From positions 62,001 to 126,000 of the forward strand of contig NZ_JNVB01000002.1 in NCBI RefSeq assembly GCF_000770305.1: a stretch of DNA of 64,000 nt, read 5' to 3'. The stretch is from Erwinia oleae (GTDB lineage Bacteria; Pseudomonadota; Gammaproteobacteria; Enterobacterales; Enterobacteriaceae). This document shows positions 26,642 to 36,714 of the stretch, in pieces. The translations under genes and the position numbers were made by a program. Position 1 is the stretch's first letter; every line of letters begins with the position of its first letter. The notes under the pieces are model-generated. The model was not told the DNA's origin. It saw nothing but the letters and a program-made list of their open reading frames with translations, and did not search any database.

Positions 26642-27493
26642 TCAGAGCCGCAGCGTGCCATCAATCACCGTGGTGACCAGGCCGCCGATCCACACGCCGT
26701 CGGCGGTCCTGGAGACGCTGAGACGGCCCGCGCGATGCAGCGCGCTGCCCTGACGCACACGATAATCCAGCTCAACGCCCAGTGCCTGAAAGTAGCGCGC
26801 CAGGCAGGCGTTGGCGCTACCGGTAACCGGATCTTCCGTCAGCGAGCCCTGTTCAATCAGCAGCGCACGCACTTCATACTGCTCATTTTCGCCCGCCAGC
26901 GGGCCAAATATCATGACGCCGTTGACGCTGGCTTTGCAGAGCAGACGCGCCAGTCCCGCCACATCCGGCTTAACGCTGAGCACCGCCGCCGCTGAGGTCA
27001 GCGGGATCAGGAGCCAGCGGATCCCCATATCCGCGATGGTCACCGGCAGCGTGGTGTCAATTGACGGGCTGTTAAGCGCGCTGCCGATCGACGCATCGCT
27101 GAACGCCGTCATCGTCGCTTCCGGCGCGGCAAAAGCCAGCGCGCCTTCCGCGCCAATTTTCACCGTGATCAAACCGAGCGCGCACTCCTGCACCAGTTGT
27201 CCGGGCGTTTTAGGGTCGAGGCCGTTTTCCAGCAGCGCATGCGCGGTACCAAGCGTAGGGTGGCCTGCGAAGGGCAGCTCGGTATCCGGTGTGAATATCC
27301 GAACGCGATAGTCCGCCGCAGCGTTTTCAGGCGGCAGCACAAAAGTCGTTTCGGACAGGTTTGTCCAGCTCGCCATCGCCTGCATCTGCGCATCGCTCAG
27401 GCCGCTGGCATCCAGCACGACCGCCAGCGGATTGCCGTTAAGGGGTGAAGAAGTGAACACATCGACTTGTTTAAAGGGGCGCAACCAGGTCAT
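26642..27493 (-). CDS. PhzF family isomerase/epimerase
   Basis: This 283-residue protein has the PhzF/DapF-like double fold. It starts FKQVDVFTSSPLNGNPLAVV, has the catalytic glutamate in NLSETTFVLPP near residue 46, PFAGHPTLGTAHALL near 75-89 and EDPVTGSANACLARY near 216-230. PhzF proteins isomerise small amphipathic acids; most have no known substrate, E. coli YddE among them. Convergent with the SDR and divergent from the GST gene. Confidence 0.88.
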   Translation of the reverse strand: MTWLRPFKQVDVFTSSPLNGNPLAVVLDASGLSDAQMQAMASWTNLSETTFVLPPENAAADYRVRIFTPDTELPFAGHPTLGTAHALLENGLDPKTPGQLVQECALGLITVKIGAEGALAFAAPEATMTAFSDASIGSALNSPSIDTTLPVTIADMGIRWLLIPLTSAAAVLSVKPDVAGLARLLCKASVNGVMIFGPLAGENEQYEVRALLIEQGSLTEDPVTGSANACLARYFQALGVELDYRVRQGSALHRAGRLSVSRTADGVWIGGLVTTVIDGTLRL

Positions 27494-27538
27494 AGTTTAG
27501 AGTCCGTCCATTTTTATTGATTGAAGAGTATCAGCCTT

Positions 27539-28162
27539 ATGTTAAAAATTTTAGGACGCGCCTCATCAATTAACGTCAGAAAAGTGCTTTGGGCTTGTGA
27601 GGAGCTCGCTCTCCCTTTCCAGCGTGAGGAGTGGGGAGAAGGGCAAAAATCGTTGCAGGATCCCACCTTTAAAGCACTTAATCCCAATTCGCTGATCCCG
27701 GTACTTCAGGAAGACGACTTCATCCTGTGGGAATCTAACGCTATTATTCGCTACCTGGCAAATACACGACAGGCCGAATGGCTCTATCCGCAAGAGCCGC
27801 GCGCACGCGCCAGGGTCGATCAGTGGCTGGACTGGCAGGCTACCGAACTCAACACTTCATGGCGATATGCTTTTATGTCGCTGGTGCGCCACTCGCCCGC
27901 GCATCAGGACGCACGTTTGCTGGCGGCGGCCTGCAAAGGCTGGAACCAGATGATGACGCTGCTCAACGAACAGCTCGCGCGTACGGGGGGCTTTATAGCC
28001 GGCGAGGCGTTTTCGCTGGCGGACATCCCGATCGGACTGTCGGTGAACCGCTGGTTTGAGACGCCGTTGGATCACGCCGACTTACCCGCCGTACGCGCCT
28101 ATTATGAGCGGTTGACCGTAAGAAAAGGCTATGCGAAATGGGGCCGTAACGGCACGCCTTAG
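27539..28162 (+). CDS. Glutathione S-transferase family protein
   Basis: This 207-residue soluble protein has an N-terminal thioredoxin-like domain (1-78: MLKILGRASSINVRKVLWAC, cis-Pro in NSLIPVLQE, ESNAI for glutathione carboxylate) and an all-helical C-terminal domain with the N-capping FSLADIPIGL near 160. ATG at 27539 has GAAGAG upstream; a TTG start is also in frame further up. The position-10 region is SSINVRK, the serine/cysteine-type active site of theta/beta-like bacterial GSTs. It overlaps the convergent MocR gene by 4 bp. Confidence 0.86.
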   Translation: MLKILGRASSINVRKVLWACEELALPFQREEWGEGQKSLQDPTFKALNPNSLIPVLQEDDFILWESNAIIRYLANTRQAEWLYPQEPRARARVDQWLDWQATELNTSWRYAFMSLVRHSPAHQDARLLAAACKGWNQMMTLLNEQLARTGGFIAGEAFSLADIPIGLSVNRWFETPLDHADLPAVRAYYERLTVRKGYAKWGRNGTP

Positions 28163-29616
28163 TCGCCGTTTGCGGCAATACCGCTCATTTCACACGCCAG
28201 CGCGCCGGTTCGCTTCAGCGCCCAGGTGTAGCGGTCGTCGAACGGGTAGCAGCATGAAAGCCGCAGCGCGCTGTTGCAGCGATCGCTGAGCGTATAGAGC
28301 GCGCCGGGCGTCAGGCAGATCTTTTCCTGAAGCAGGCGGTGAAAAAGCGCCACGCTGTCGAGGTTTCCGGGCAGCTCAACCCAGAAGACAAAGCCGCCTT
28401 CAGGCAGCGTGGCTCGCGTGCCCTGCGGAAAGTGGCGGGCAATGATGCCGCGTGCCTCGTCCACCTGAGCAGCATAACGACGGCGCAGCGTCCGCAGGTG
28501 ATGATCATAGCCGCCCGACTCAAGGAAATGCCCCAGCGTTTCGGACAGCAAGCGCGATTCGGTCAACGATGAAACGGACTTCAGTCTGGCCAGCGTTCGG
28601 GTGAAACGTCCTGCCGCAATCCAGCCAACGTGGAAATCAGGCGCAACCGTTTTTGTGTAGCCGGTACAGTAAAGTACCCAGCCATCCCGATCGAACGCTT
28701 TTACCGCAGGCGACAGTGGCCAGCAAAATTGTAGCTCGCCATACAAACCGTCCTCAATCAGCGGAACCTGATAATCATTCACCAGCTTTGCCAGCCTTTT
28801 TTTGTCCTCCAGCCTCATGGTGAATCCCAACGGGTTTTGCACGGTGGGCATCGCCACAATGGCATTCAGCCGCTTTTCGCGTAGCAGCATTTCCAGGGCG
28901 TCAAGCGACAGGCCATGCCGGGGATCGGTCGGGATCTCAATGACCTTTAAATCGAGGCTGGCCAGCAGCGGAAAAAGATAAAAATAGGTCGGTGTTTCCA
29001 GCCCTACGCAGTCGCCCGGACGGGTGACCGTCCGCAGAGCCAACTGCAACGCTTCCATACAGCCATGCGTCAGCGTGACATCTTCTGCCGTCAGGCGAAT
29101 GCCTAAATCCATCGAGCGGCGCGCCACCTCGCGACGCAGGCGCTGGCTGCCGGGCGGCAGCGCGTAGCGGCCTATCAGCTCGGGTTCACGACGCATCAGC
29201 GATGCCATGATGCGGCTGATTTTCGCCGTGGGGAAAAAATCACTGTTCTGCGGGCAGGCAAGGGAGATATTGGTGTAGTCAGGATGGTTCTGGGCGGCAA
29301 AAACCGCGTCGATTAAATCCAGTTTTTCACTGCTGGGCGAATGCACGCTGGCACGATGGTCGGGCCGGGTCATGATCGACGGCAACACGCTGCGCACGAA
29401 GTAGCCCGACTGCGGGCGTGCAGCGATCAGACCGCGATCTTCCAGAATCCGATAGGCGGCCAACACGGTATTAATGCTGACCTGATGATGACTGGCGCAG
29501 CGACGCAGCGCAGGCAAACGGCTCCCCGGCGCGAACGTGCCGTTGTGAATGGCATCGGCCAGCGTTTCCGCCAGTTGCGAATAGAGCGTGCTTTCCTGAG
29601 GATCGATAACGGACAC
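28159..29616 (-). CDS. MocR-type GntR/aminotransferase transcriptional regulator
   Basis: This 485-residue regulator has an N-terminal GntR winged helix (about 1-75; LADAIHNGTFAPGSRLPALR, HHQVSINTVLAAYRILEDRGLI) and a fold-type I aminotransferase-like domain (110-480). The PLP lysine is in GYTKTVAPDFHVGW near residue 315 and the SLACPQNSDFFP entry region is conserved. MocR proteins sense PLP-bound amino compounds. The GTG at 29616 is chosen because GAGG lies 5 nt upstream; a TTG nine codons further up is the alternative. It is divergent from a LysE exporter, a common regulator/exporter pair. Confidence 0.9.
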   Translation of the reverse strand: MSVIDPQESTLYSQLAETLADAIHNGTFAPGSRLPALRRCASHHQVSINTVLAAYRILEDRGLIAARPQSGYFVRSVLPSIMTRPDHRASVHSPSSEKLDLIDAVFAAQNHPDYTNISLACPQNSDFFPTAKISRIMASLMRREPELIGRYALPPGSQRLRREVARRSMDLGIRLTAEDVTLTHGCMEALQLALRTVTRPGDCVGLETPTYFYLFPLLASLDLKVIEIPTDPRHGLSLDALEMLLREKRLNAIVAMPTVQNPLGFTMRLEDKKRLAKLVNDYQVPLIEDGLYGELQFCWPLSPAVKAFDRDGWVLYCTGYTKTVAPDFHVGWIAAGRFTRTLARLKSVSSLTESRLLSETLGHFLESGGYDHHLRTLRRRYAAQVDEARGIIARHFPQGTRATLPEGGFVFWVELPGNLDSVALFHRLLQEKICLTPGALYTLSDRCNSALRLSCCYPFDDRYTWALKRTGALACEMSGIAANGD

Positions 29617-29658
29617 AGTAACCTCAACAGATGATGGGTACAATTGCTAAAATAACCT

Positions 29659-29677
29659 TATTGTACTCATTACAATA
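29659..29677. promoter_or_regulatory. Palindrome in the MocR/LysE divergent region
   Basis: TATTGTA, 5-nt spacer CTCAT, then TACAATA: perfect 7-bp arms. A further TACAAT at 29639-29644 forms a direct repeat with 29671-29676, 32 bp apart. MocR regulators usually bind direct repeats, so these are candidate operator half-sites for the adjacent regulator. Confidence 0.5.
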
Positions 29678-29753
29678 GTGTATCTCTGAATCTGTTACCA
29701 TTGCTTTTCTGCTTTTATGATGGAGTTCTTATCAGGCGGCAGGAAATCTTACT

Positions 29754-30335
29754 ATGCTCGATCCCTCTTTTTTTAGCTATGTCACGGTGATGTCGATCAC
29801 CCCAGGCCCGAACAACCTGATGCTGGCGACGTCCGGCGTCAATTTTGGCCTGCGGCGCACCTTACCGATGATGTTTGGCATCACGCTCGGATGTGCACTG
29901 CAAATGATCATCGCTTCATTGCTGTTAGATGTTTTACTCAGTTGGATGAGCGTGATCAAACTGCCCCTGACGATGCTTGGCTGTGCCTGGCTGGTGTGGC
30001 TGAGCTGGAAAATTTTTCGCGCGGGCGCGCCTGAGATGCAGGAAAAGGCCAGACCGATGTCTGTTCTGGGCGGCGCACTGTTTCAGGCGGTCAATCCCAA
30101 AGCCTGGCTGATGACCTGTAATGTGATGCTGGTATATACCGCCAGCAGCAGCGTGGTAACGGTCGTCGCAGGTTTTGCGCTGCTGAATTTACCCTGTATT
30201 CTGCTGTGGGCCGCGGCCGGAAACCGGCTTGGAAAGCATTTGCAGGTGGCCTGGAAGCTGCGTCTGTTTAACAGCGTGATGGCGCTGTCGCTGCTGGTAA
30301 CCACATTCTGGATGCTGATGGAAGCCTTCAGGTAA
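29754..30335 (+). CDS. LysE family translocator (amino-acid exporter)
   Basis: This 193-residue membrane protein has five to six hydrophobic helices, starting SYVTVMSITPGPNNLMLATSG, the LysE/RhtB signature with the SxTPGPN motif at about 14-21, and WLVWLSWKIFR and FQAVNPKAWLMTCN further on. The family exports amino acids or derivatives. It is divergent from the MocR regulator, which likely senses the substrate. Short for the family (usually 200-210) but complete. Confidence 0.9.
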   Translation: MLDPSFFSYVTVMSITPGPNNLMLATSGVNFGLRRTLPMMFGITLGCALQMIIASLLLDVLLSWMSVIKLPLTMLGCAWLVWLSWKIFRAGAPEMQEKARPMSVLGGALFQAVNPKAWLMTCNVMLVYTASSSVVTVVAGFALLNLPCILLWAAAGNRLGKHLQVAWKLRLFNSVMALSLLVTTFWMLMEAFR

Positions 30336-30361
30336 AAGAGCGGCACATGGCCGCTCAGGCG

Positions 30362-32758
30362 TTATTCCGGCATGTTGCTGTTGTCCTGCTGCGATGGCCA
30401 TTTCCAGTTTTGCACTTCAGGAATGTCTTCGCCGTGTTCGCGCACGTAAGCATGATGCGCGGCGAGTTTTTCCTGAAGGGCATCCAGCACGTCGCCGGCT
30501 TTTTCCTGAAGTCCCGGCACGCGCAGAATCGCCTCCTGCGCCAGGTGATAGCGATCCAGCTCGTTCAGTACCGTCATATCAAACGGCGTGGTGGTGGTGC
30601 CCTCTTCAATGAAGCCGCGGACATGGAAGTTACGGTGGTTAGTGCGCAGGTAACTGAGGCGATGTACCAGCGATGGATAGCCGTGAAAGGCGAAAATCAC
30701 CGGCTTATCAGGGGTAAATATTGCATCGAACTCCGCCTCGCTCAGGCCGTGTGGATGCTGATCTTTCGTTTGTAATGCCAGCAGATCGACAACGTTAACC
30801 ACGCGAACGCGCAGGTCGGGCAGGTACTGACGCAGCAGATCCACCGCTGCCATCGTCTCCATGGTCGGCACGTCGCCGGCGCAGGCCATGACGACCTCGG
30901 CAGGGTTGTCGGCCGTTTCATTCCCCGCCCATCGCCAGATGCCCATCCCTTTTTCACAGTGTTGGATCGCCGCCTCCATGGTCAGCCACTGCGGTTCCGG
31001 CTGTTTACCGGCGATGATCACGTTGATGCGGTTCCAGGTGTTCAGGCAGTGATCGCCCACCCACAACAGCGTATTGGCATCCGGCGGCAGGTAAATACGG
31101 ACAATATCCGCTTTTTTATTGGCAACGTGATCGATAAAACCCGGGTCCTGATGGCTGTAGCCGTTGTGATCCTGTCGCCAGACGTGCGATGAGAGCAGAT
31201 AGTTCAGGGAAGAGATGGGTTCACGCCACGGGAGCTTGCGCGAGACCTTCAGCCATTTCGCGTGCTGGTTGAACATTGAGTCGATGATATGAATAAACGC
31301 CTCGTAACAGTTAAACAGCCCGTGTCGGCCGGTTAACAGATAGCCTTCCAGCCAGCCCTGGCACTGGTGCTCGCTGAGGATCTCCATAACGCGTCCGTCC
31401 GCAGCCAGTTGCTCATCGTAAGGGCGGGTCTCTTCCATCCAGCGACGGCTGGTAACGTTAAAGACGTTGCTGAGACGGTTAGAGGCCGTTTCGTCCGGGC
31501 CGAACAGGCGGAAATTGTCCGGGTTGCTTTCAAAGATCGCGCTCAGGTAATCGGCCAGCACCGCCGTGGACTGCGCCTGGGTTTCGCCCGGTTGCGCAAC
31601 GTTCACCGCGAACCGGCGAATATCCGGCGTTTCAAGCGGCTTACGTAATCGCCCGCCATTGGCGTACGGCGTGGCGCCCATGCGCTTTTCGCCCTGCGGT
31701 GCCAGCGCCTTAAGCTCAGGCCTCAGCCGGCCCGCCTCGTCAAACAGCTCCTCCGCCCGATAGCTTTGCAGCCATGATGCTAAAATCTGACGGTGTTCGT
31801 CGTTCTCGCGGCAGGCTGAAACCGGCACCTGATGAGCGCGCCAGAAGCCTTCCACTTTTTTACCCTCAACGGTTTTCGGGCCGGTCCAGCCTTTCGGGCT
31901 GCGCAGGATAATCATTGGCCAGCGTGGTACGCCCTGCGCCGCGTTTTCCCGTGCGGCGCGCTGAAAGTGTTGAATGCGATCAAAAGTGATATCCAGCGTA
32001 TGGGCCATCTCCCGGTGCATTTTTTGCGGATCGTCACCGGTCACAAACAGCGGTTCGTAGCCGTAGCCCTCAAAAAGCTGTTTCAGTTCATCGTCGCTGG
32101 TGCGGCCGAGGATCGTCGGGCTGGCGATTTTGTAGCCGTTCAGATGCAAAATGGGTAATACGGCGCCGTCGCGAGCGGGGTTGAGGAATTTTATGCCGTG
32201 CCAGCTGGCGGCCAGCGGCCCGGTTTCGGCCTCGCCGTCGCCAATCACGCACGGCACAATCAAATCAGGATGATCAAAGGCCGCACCGAAGGCGTGAACC
32301 AGTGAGTAACCCAGCTCGCCGCCTTCGTGAATGGAACCCGGCGTTTCGGGCGCGGCGTGGCTCGGAATGCCGCCGGGAAACGAGAACTGCTTAAAGAGTT
32401 TTTTCATTCCTTCGGCATCGGCACCGATCGCTGGCCAGATTTCGCTGTAGGTGCCTTCTAGCCAGGTATTGGCAACCATGCCCGGCCCGCCGTGCCCTGG
32501 TCCGCAGATGTAGAGCAGGTTAAGGTCGCGCTCACAGATGATGCGATTCAGATGGGCGTAGATAAAATTCAGGCCCGGCGTGGTGCCCCAGTGACCAAGC
32601 AGGCGCGGTTTGATGTGCTCAGGGCGCAGCGGTTCGCGCAGCAGTGGGTTATCCATCAGGTAGATTTGCCCGACCGAAAGGTAATTTGCGGCGCGCCAGT
32701 AGCGATCGATCAATGACAGCGTTTGGTCGGAAACCGGTTTGGGCTGGGGCGTATGCAT
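30362..32758 (-). CDS. xfp: Xylulose-5-phosphate/fructose-6-phosphate phosphoketolase
   Basis: This 798-residue thiamine-diphosphate enzyme cleaves xylulose 5-P (and often fructose 6-P) with phosphate into acetyl phosphate and glyceraldehyde 3-P (or erythrose 4-P). Family landmarks are [19 protein letters not shown] near 35, the [20 protein letters not shown] motif near 60-80, the ThDP-binding [16 protein letters not shown] near 173-188 and the conserved [19 protein letters not shown] near 530. Length is that of full-size phosphoketolases. It lies alone on its strand between the LysE gene and mqo. Whether it uses F6P as well as Xu5P is not readable from sequence. Confidence 0.93.
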   Translation of the reverse strand: MHTPQPKPVSDQTLSLIDRYWRAANYLSVGQIYLMDNPLLREPLRPEHIKPRLLGHWGTTPGLNFIYAHLNRIICERDLNLLYICGPGHGGPGMVANTWLEGTYSEIWPAIGADAEGMKKLFKQFSFPGGIPSHAAPETPGSIHEGGELGYSLVHAFGAAFDHPDLIVPCVIGDGEAETGPLAASWHGIKFLNPARDGAVLPILHLNGYKIASPTILGRTSDDELKQLFEGYGYEPLFVTGDDPQKMHREMAHTLDITFDRIQHFQRAARENAAQGVPRWPMIILRSPKGWTGPKTVEGKKVEGFWRAHQVPVSACRENDEHRQILASWLQSYRAEELFDEAGRLRPELKALAPQGEKRMGATPYANGGRLRKPLETPDIRRFAVNVAQPGETQAQSTAVLADYLSAIFESNPDNFRLFGPDETASNRLSNVFNVTSRRWMEETRPYDEQLAADGRVMEILSEHQCQGWLEGYLLTGRHGLFNCYEAFIHIIDSMFNQHAKWLKVSRKLPWREPISSLNYLLSSHVWRQDHNGYSHQDPGFIDHVANKKADIVRIYLPPDANTLLWVGDHCLNTWNRINVIIAGKQPEPQWLTMEAAIQHCEKGMGIWRWAGNETADNPAEVVMACAGDVPTMETMAAVDLLRQYLPDLRVRVVNVVDLLALQTKDQHPHGLSEAEFDAIFTPDKPVIFAFHGYPSLVHRLSYLRTNHRNFHVRGFIEEGTTTTPFDMTVLNELDRYHLAQEAILRVPGLQEKAGDVLDALQEKLAAHHAYVREHGEDIPEVQNWKWPSQQDNSNMPE

Positions 32759-32825
32759 CAGTATCTTCCTCGTAACGGGTAAGATAAAAGCATAGACGCC
32801 AGGGCGGGTGGTAGCCGAAGGAATA

Positions 32826-32852
32826 AAAAAAGGGCGGATATATCCGCCCTTT
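32826..32852 (-). terminator. Terminator of mqo
   Basis: A perfect palindrome (GGGCGGA stem, TATA loop) lies 12 bp after the mqo stop and is followed on the minus strand by seven T. Complementary A-run on the other side allows some bidirectional function. Confidence 0.85.
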
Positions 32853-32864
32853 CACTACGTTATG

Positions 32865-34478
32865 TTATTCATTCACGACGGCGGGTATTGAACCGTCGTC
32901 GTTGGCCGCCGCAAAAGGCGTGTAGTCCAACTGGAGAATGCGGCTGGTTTCAGACAGCTCTTTCTCGGTAGCCGCCGTGTTGCCGTCCAGTTTCTGACCG
33001 TAAGAGGGGATCATCGTTTTCAGTTTTGACTGCCACGCTGGCGTGTCGATTTTGTCCTTAAACACCTTTTTCATCAGATCCAGCATGATGGGCGCGGCGG
33101 TGGAGGCGCCCGGCGATGCGCCCAACAGGGCAGAGATGGTGCCATCCTGCGAGGTAACGACTTCGGTGCCCAGCTTCAGCACGCCGCCTTTGTCAGCATC
33201 TTTTTTGATGATCTGCACGCGCTGACCCGCTTTAACCAGACGCCATTCATCTTTCTTCGCGTTCGGGAAGTACTCTTTCAGCGCCTGATAGCGATCTTCA
33301 TCGCTCAGCATCAGCTGGCCAATCAGGTATTTTACCAAATCGAAGTTATCCAGCCCCACATCTACCATCGGCATAAAGTTTGAGGTGGTGGTTGAATGGA
33401 ACATATCCCATAGCGATCCGTGCATCAGGTATTTGGTGGAAAACGTGGCGAATGGCCCGAACAGCAGAACCTGCTTGCCGTCCAGCATGCGGGTATCCAG
33501 ATGCGGCACCGACATGGGCGGCGCGCCGACCGAGGCTTTACCGTACACTTTCGCCAGGTGACGTTTTACCACCTCCTGGTTGTCGGTAACGAGGAACTCG
33601 CCGCCAACGGGAAAGCCCGCGTAGGCTTTGGCTTCCGGAATGCCGGTTTCCTGCAACAGCGTCAGCGCCGCGCCGCCCGCGCCGATAAAGACGTATCTGG
33701 CACGCACGGTCGTTTCTTTGTCGTTGTTCTTCAGATCGGCCACCTTCACGTTCCAGCTGCCGTCGTCGTTACGTTGAAAACCGCGCACTTCATTGTGCGT
33801 CTGCAACGTAAAGTTCGGATTTTTTTGCAGTGAAGCCACCAGTTGGCGGGTGATTTCGCCGAAGTTCACGTCGGTACCGATAGGAATGCGCGTCGCAGCC
33901 ACCGGCTCTTTGCCATCACGCCCTTCCATGATCAGCGGCACCCACTTTTTGATCTGCGCCGGATCTTCTGAGTACTCCATACCGCGGAAAAGCGTGCTTT
34001 TTTGCAGCGCCTCGTAGCGTTTTTTCAGAAACTTAACGTTCTCATCGCCCCACACAAAGCTCATGTGCGGGACGCTGTTAATAAAGCTGTGCGGATTGGT
34101 CAGCACGCCCTGTTGCACCTGATGCGACCAGAACTGGCGGGAAATCTGAAACGATTCATTAATTTCAACCGCTTTCTGGATCTCGACCGTGCCGTCCTCT
34201 TTTTCCGGCGTGTAGTTCATTTCGGCCAGCGCGGAGTGTCCCGTTCCGGCGTTGTTCCAGCCGTTTGAGCTCTCTTCTGCCACGCCGTCAAGCCGCTCGA
34301 CCATGCCGATCCGCCAGTCAGGCTCCAGCTCGTGCAGGTAAGTACCCAGCGTGGCGCTCATGACGCCGCCGCCAATCAGTAACACATCAACGTTTTTTGG
34401 TTCTTCATTTGCCATAGCCGCGCCCGTCAGGCCCAGGGCGCTGAAACAGGCGGTAAGCAGTAGTGCTAATTTTCGCAT
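32865..34478 (-). CDS. mqo: Malate:quinone oxidoreductase
   Basis: Mqo, 537 residues, is a peripheral membrane FAD enzyme that oxidises malate to oxaloacetate and passes electrons to quinone. It has the FAD motif [19 protein letters not shown] near residues 31-49, [18 protein letters not shown] near 70-88 and [14 protein letters not shown] near 450. An N-terminal hydrophobic stretch ending in TGAAMA looks like a signal or anchor, as in E. coli Mqo. ATG at 34478 is chosen because GGAG lies 10 nt upstream; an in-frame ATG seven codons earlier is possible. In E. coli mqo sits elsewhere on the chromosome. Confidence 0.96.
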   Translation of the reverse strand: MRKLALLLTACFSALGLTGAAMANEEPKNVDVLLIGGGVMSATLGTYLHELEPDWRIGMVERLDGVAEESSNGWNNAGTGHSALAEMNYTPEKEDGTVEIQKAVEINESFQISRQFWSHQVQQGVLTNPHSFINSVPHMSFVWGDENVKFLKKRYEALQKSTLFRGMEYSEDPAQIKKWVPLIMEGRDGKEPVAATRIPIGTDVNFGEITRQLVASLQKNPNFTLQTHNEVRGFQRNDDGSWNVKVADLKNNDKETTVRARYVFIGAGGAALTLLQETGIPEAKAYAGFPVGGEFLVTDNQEVVKRHLAKVYGKASVGAPPMSVPHLDTRMLDGKQVLLFGPFATFSTKYLMHGSLWDMFHSTTTSNFMPMVDVGLDNFDLVKYLIGQLMLSDEDRYQALKEYFPNAKKDEWRLVKAGQRVQIIKKDADKGGVLKLGTEVVTSQDGTISALLGASPGASTAAPIMLDLMKKVFKDKIDTPAWQSKLKTMIPSYGQKLDGNTAATEKELSETSRILQLDYTPFAAANDDGSIPAVVNE

Positions 34479-34659
34479 GAGGCGATATCTCCAACTCATA
34501 AGCCGGCCTGAAGCCGTTTTTTGTTACCAACGGTTTGATAAACCCTTAGTTTTAAAATGGTTTATTAAACAGTCAGTTAATGGGCGGGAAAGTGTACATT
34601 GTTACGGATACTTTAAAAAAATGTTTAAAGTTTAAAAACTATTGGAAGTAATCAGGGCG

Positions 34660-34692
34660 GGAAAAAGACCTGCTTCGCGAGCGCGAAGCAGG
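34660..34692 (-). terminator. Terminator of tpiA
   Basis: CCTGCTTCG stem (34669-34677 with 34684-34692) and 6-nt loop, 8 bp after the tpiA stop. On the minus strand TCTTTTTCCC follows. Confidence 0.8.
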
Positions 34693-34700
34693 GAGGTGCA

Positions 34701-35468
34701 TCAGGCGTTTTTGGCTTTCGCTGCGGCTTTAACGATCACGGCGAAGGCGTCGGCCTTCAGTGAGGCGCCGCCAACCAGCGCGCCATCGATGTCCGGCTGC
34801 GCGAACAGTTCAGCCGCATTTTTGTCGTTGACGGAACCACCGTACTGAATAATGACCTGCTCCGCCACGGCTGCGTCTTTCTTCGCTATGTGATCGCGAA
34901 TGAATTTGTGAACGGCCTGAGCCTGCGCAGGCGTGGCAGATTTGCCGGTGCCGATCGCCCAGACGGGTTCGTAAGCAATAATTACGCCGTTGAACGCCCC
35001 GGCGCCCTGGCTGTTCAGTACCGCGTCGATCTGGCGCGCGCAAACTTCTTCGGTTTTACCCGCTTCGTTTTCCGCTTCGGTTTCACCGATGCACAGAACC
35101 GGGATCAGACCCGCGTCTTTCAGTACCGCGAATTTTTTCGCAATCAGCTCATCACTCTCTTTATGATAAGTACGGCGTTCTGAGTGACCGATAATGATGT
35201 ATTTCGCGCCGATGTCTTTCAGCATCTCGGCGGAAACTTCGCCGGTGAAGGCGCCGGAAAGATTCACATCAACGTTTTGCGCGCCCAGCGCAATTTTGCT
35301 GCCCGACACGGCATGTTTTGCCTGGTCCAGATACATCACTGGCGGAGCGATGGCAACGTTGCAACCGTCAACGGTGCTCAGCTCATTTCGTAAACCGGCA
35401 ATCAGCTCTTTGACCAGGGCTTTATTGCCGTTCAGTTTCCAGTTTCCCATGACTAATGGATGTCGCAT
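34701..35468 (-). CDS. tpiA: Triosephosphate isomerase
   Basis: TpiA, 255 residues, interconverts dihydroxyacetone phosphate and glyceraldehyde 3-phosphate. The TIM barrel has the catalytic Lys11 in MGNWKLNG, His near 95 in IIIGHSERR and the catalytic Glu in [11 protein letters not shown] near 166. ATG at 35468 follows GGAGG by 6 nt and gives [10 protein letters not shown], as in E. coli. Confidence 0.98.
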   Translation of the reverse strand: MRHPLVMGNWKLNGNKALVKELIAGLRNELSTVDGCNVAIAPPVMYLDQAKHAVSGSKIALGAQNVDVNLSGAFTGEVSAEMLKDIGAKYIIIGHSERRTYHKESDELIAKKFAVLKDAGLIPVLCIGETEAENEAGKTEEVCARQIDAVLNSQGAGAFNGVIIAYEPVWAIGTGKSATPAQAQAVHKFIRDHIAKKDAAVAEQVIIQYGGSVNDKNAAELFAQPDIDGALVGGASLKADAFAVIVKAAAKAKNA

Positions 35469-35588
35469 CATATCCTCCACGCTTCGCGTGATACGGTTAA
35501 ATTACGCTGCTTCAGCAACGGTGTCTGTCAGACAGTATAGAGATCTACGCAGTGAAAGGCTTTGCTTTTCGTCATTCTTTGCGACCGC

Positions 35589-36185
35589 TCAGTCGGTGGC
35601 CAGCGACAGTTTTATCGGCTCGATGGCAAAGGTCAGCCCTTTTTCACCGTTATCCGCAATGACGTAGCGCAGTGCGCCCTCTTTCTGTTCAAAGTAGCGC
35701 GAGCCTTTGCCGTTATTCAGCAGTTCGTCCAGCCGTTTAAGGCTTTGCGCTTCGTTGAGCGTGGGCTCAAAAAAACGCTCCAGAGCGGCCATATAGGCGC
35801 GCGCGCTGTCTCGTGCCGCTTTCTCTTCCGGGCCGGGCACCGGCAGCCAGGTAATCTGTAACGTCTTGATCTTGCCCGTGCCTTGCTCAAGCGCGGTAGA
35901 CGCGTAGAGATTTTCATTGATCTTACTGGCGGCGCGGGTCAAATTGCTTTTGTCACCACGACCATCAATGGCGCGATACTCGGCAATCGGCAATTCAGGG
36001 TTCAACGCATTATACTTTTCGCGAAACTGGCCGATAGTCATATCAAAGGTGGGCGCGCCCGTCAGCAGGTAGGGCGCAGTCGGCATGTGTTCGGCGCGAT
36101 CCTGCGGTGCGGGTTCTTCAGCCCTGAGCGACGCCGTCGCCAGCGTACTGCAAAGAAAGATGCCGGTGAAGATCGCTTTTTTCAT
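35589..36185 (-). CDS. yiiQ: YiiQ, DUF1454 family periplasmic protein
   Basis: This 198-residue protein has a signal peptide (MKKAIFTGIFLCSTLATASLRA, cleaved near residue 22). The mature part reads APYLLTGAPTFDMTIGQFR, TRAASKINENLYASTALEQGTGKIK and RYVIADNGEKGLTFAIEPIKL, matching E. coli YiiQ throughout. Function is unknown. It sits between tpiA and yiiR as in E. coli and diverges from yiiR. Confidence 0.92.
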   Translation of the reverse strand: MKKAIFTGIFLCSTLATASLRAEEPAPQDRAEHMPTAPYLLTGAPTFDMTIGQFREKYNALNPELPIAEYRAIDGRGDKSNLTRAASKINENLYASTALEQGTGKIKTLQITWLPVPGPEEKAARDSARAYMAALERFFEPTLNEAQSLKRLDELLNNGKGSRYFEQKEGALRYVIADNGEKGLTFAIEPIKLSLATD

Positions 36186-36276
36186 GTTGTCCGCCTTAAC
36201 CCGTATTTTCAGCACAAGATTAGACCGGACAATGACCAGCAAAGTCAAAGCCTGACGCTGTCCTGAGGGATAAAAA

Positions 36277-36714
36277 ATGACCTTACAAGCGTGGTGTTTT
36301 TCCTGGCAAGGCAGAATCGGGCGACGTGACCTGTGGGTTTGGCTGGCGCTGTGGCTGATGCTGATGATTTTGCTGCTGGCCCTGGCGGATCGTGGCTGGC
36401 TCAGTAGGCAGACCGCCGCATTGTGCGTGGTCTGCCTGCTCTGGCCCAGCGGCGCGGTGGTGGTTAAACGGCTGCACGATCGCAATAAATCAGGCTGGTG
36501 GGGGCTGCTGTTGATCGCGGCGTGGATACTGCTGGCCGGAAACTGGGATACGCTCTCACCCGAATGGCATGTTGCGCTGGGGCGCTTTATTCCGCTGCTG
36601 ATCCTGATAACCATGACGCTTGAGCTGGTTGTGTTTCCCGGTACCCGCGGAGAAAACCGCTTCGGCAAAGCGGCATGCGCCGTCAATTATCGACGGCGGC
36701 CCGACTACCAGTAG
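36277..36714 (+). CDS. yiiR: YiiR, DUF805 family inner-membrane protein
   Basis: This 145-residue membrane protein has four hydrophobic helices, starts with the DUF805 signature WCFSWQGRIGRRDLWVW and has VKRLHDRNKSGWWGLLL near 65-82 and the C-terminal GTRGENRFGK. Function is unknown. Its 3' end overlaps the convergent fpr gene by 10 bp. Confidence 0.92.
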   Translation: MTLQAWCFSWQGRIGRRDLWVWLALWLMLMILLLALADRGWLSRQTAALCVVCLLWPSGAVVVKRLHDRNKSGWWGLLLIAAWILLAGNWDTLSPEWHVALGRFIPLLILITMTLELVVFPGTRGENRFGKAACAVNYRRRPDYQ

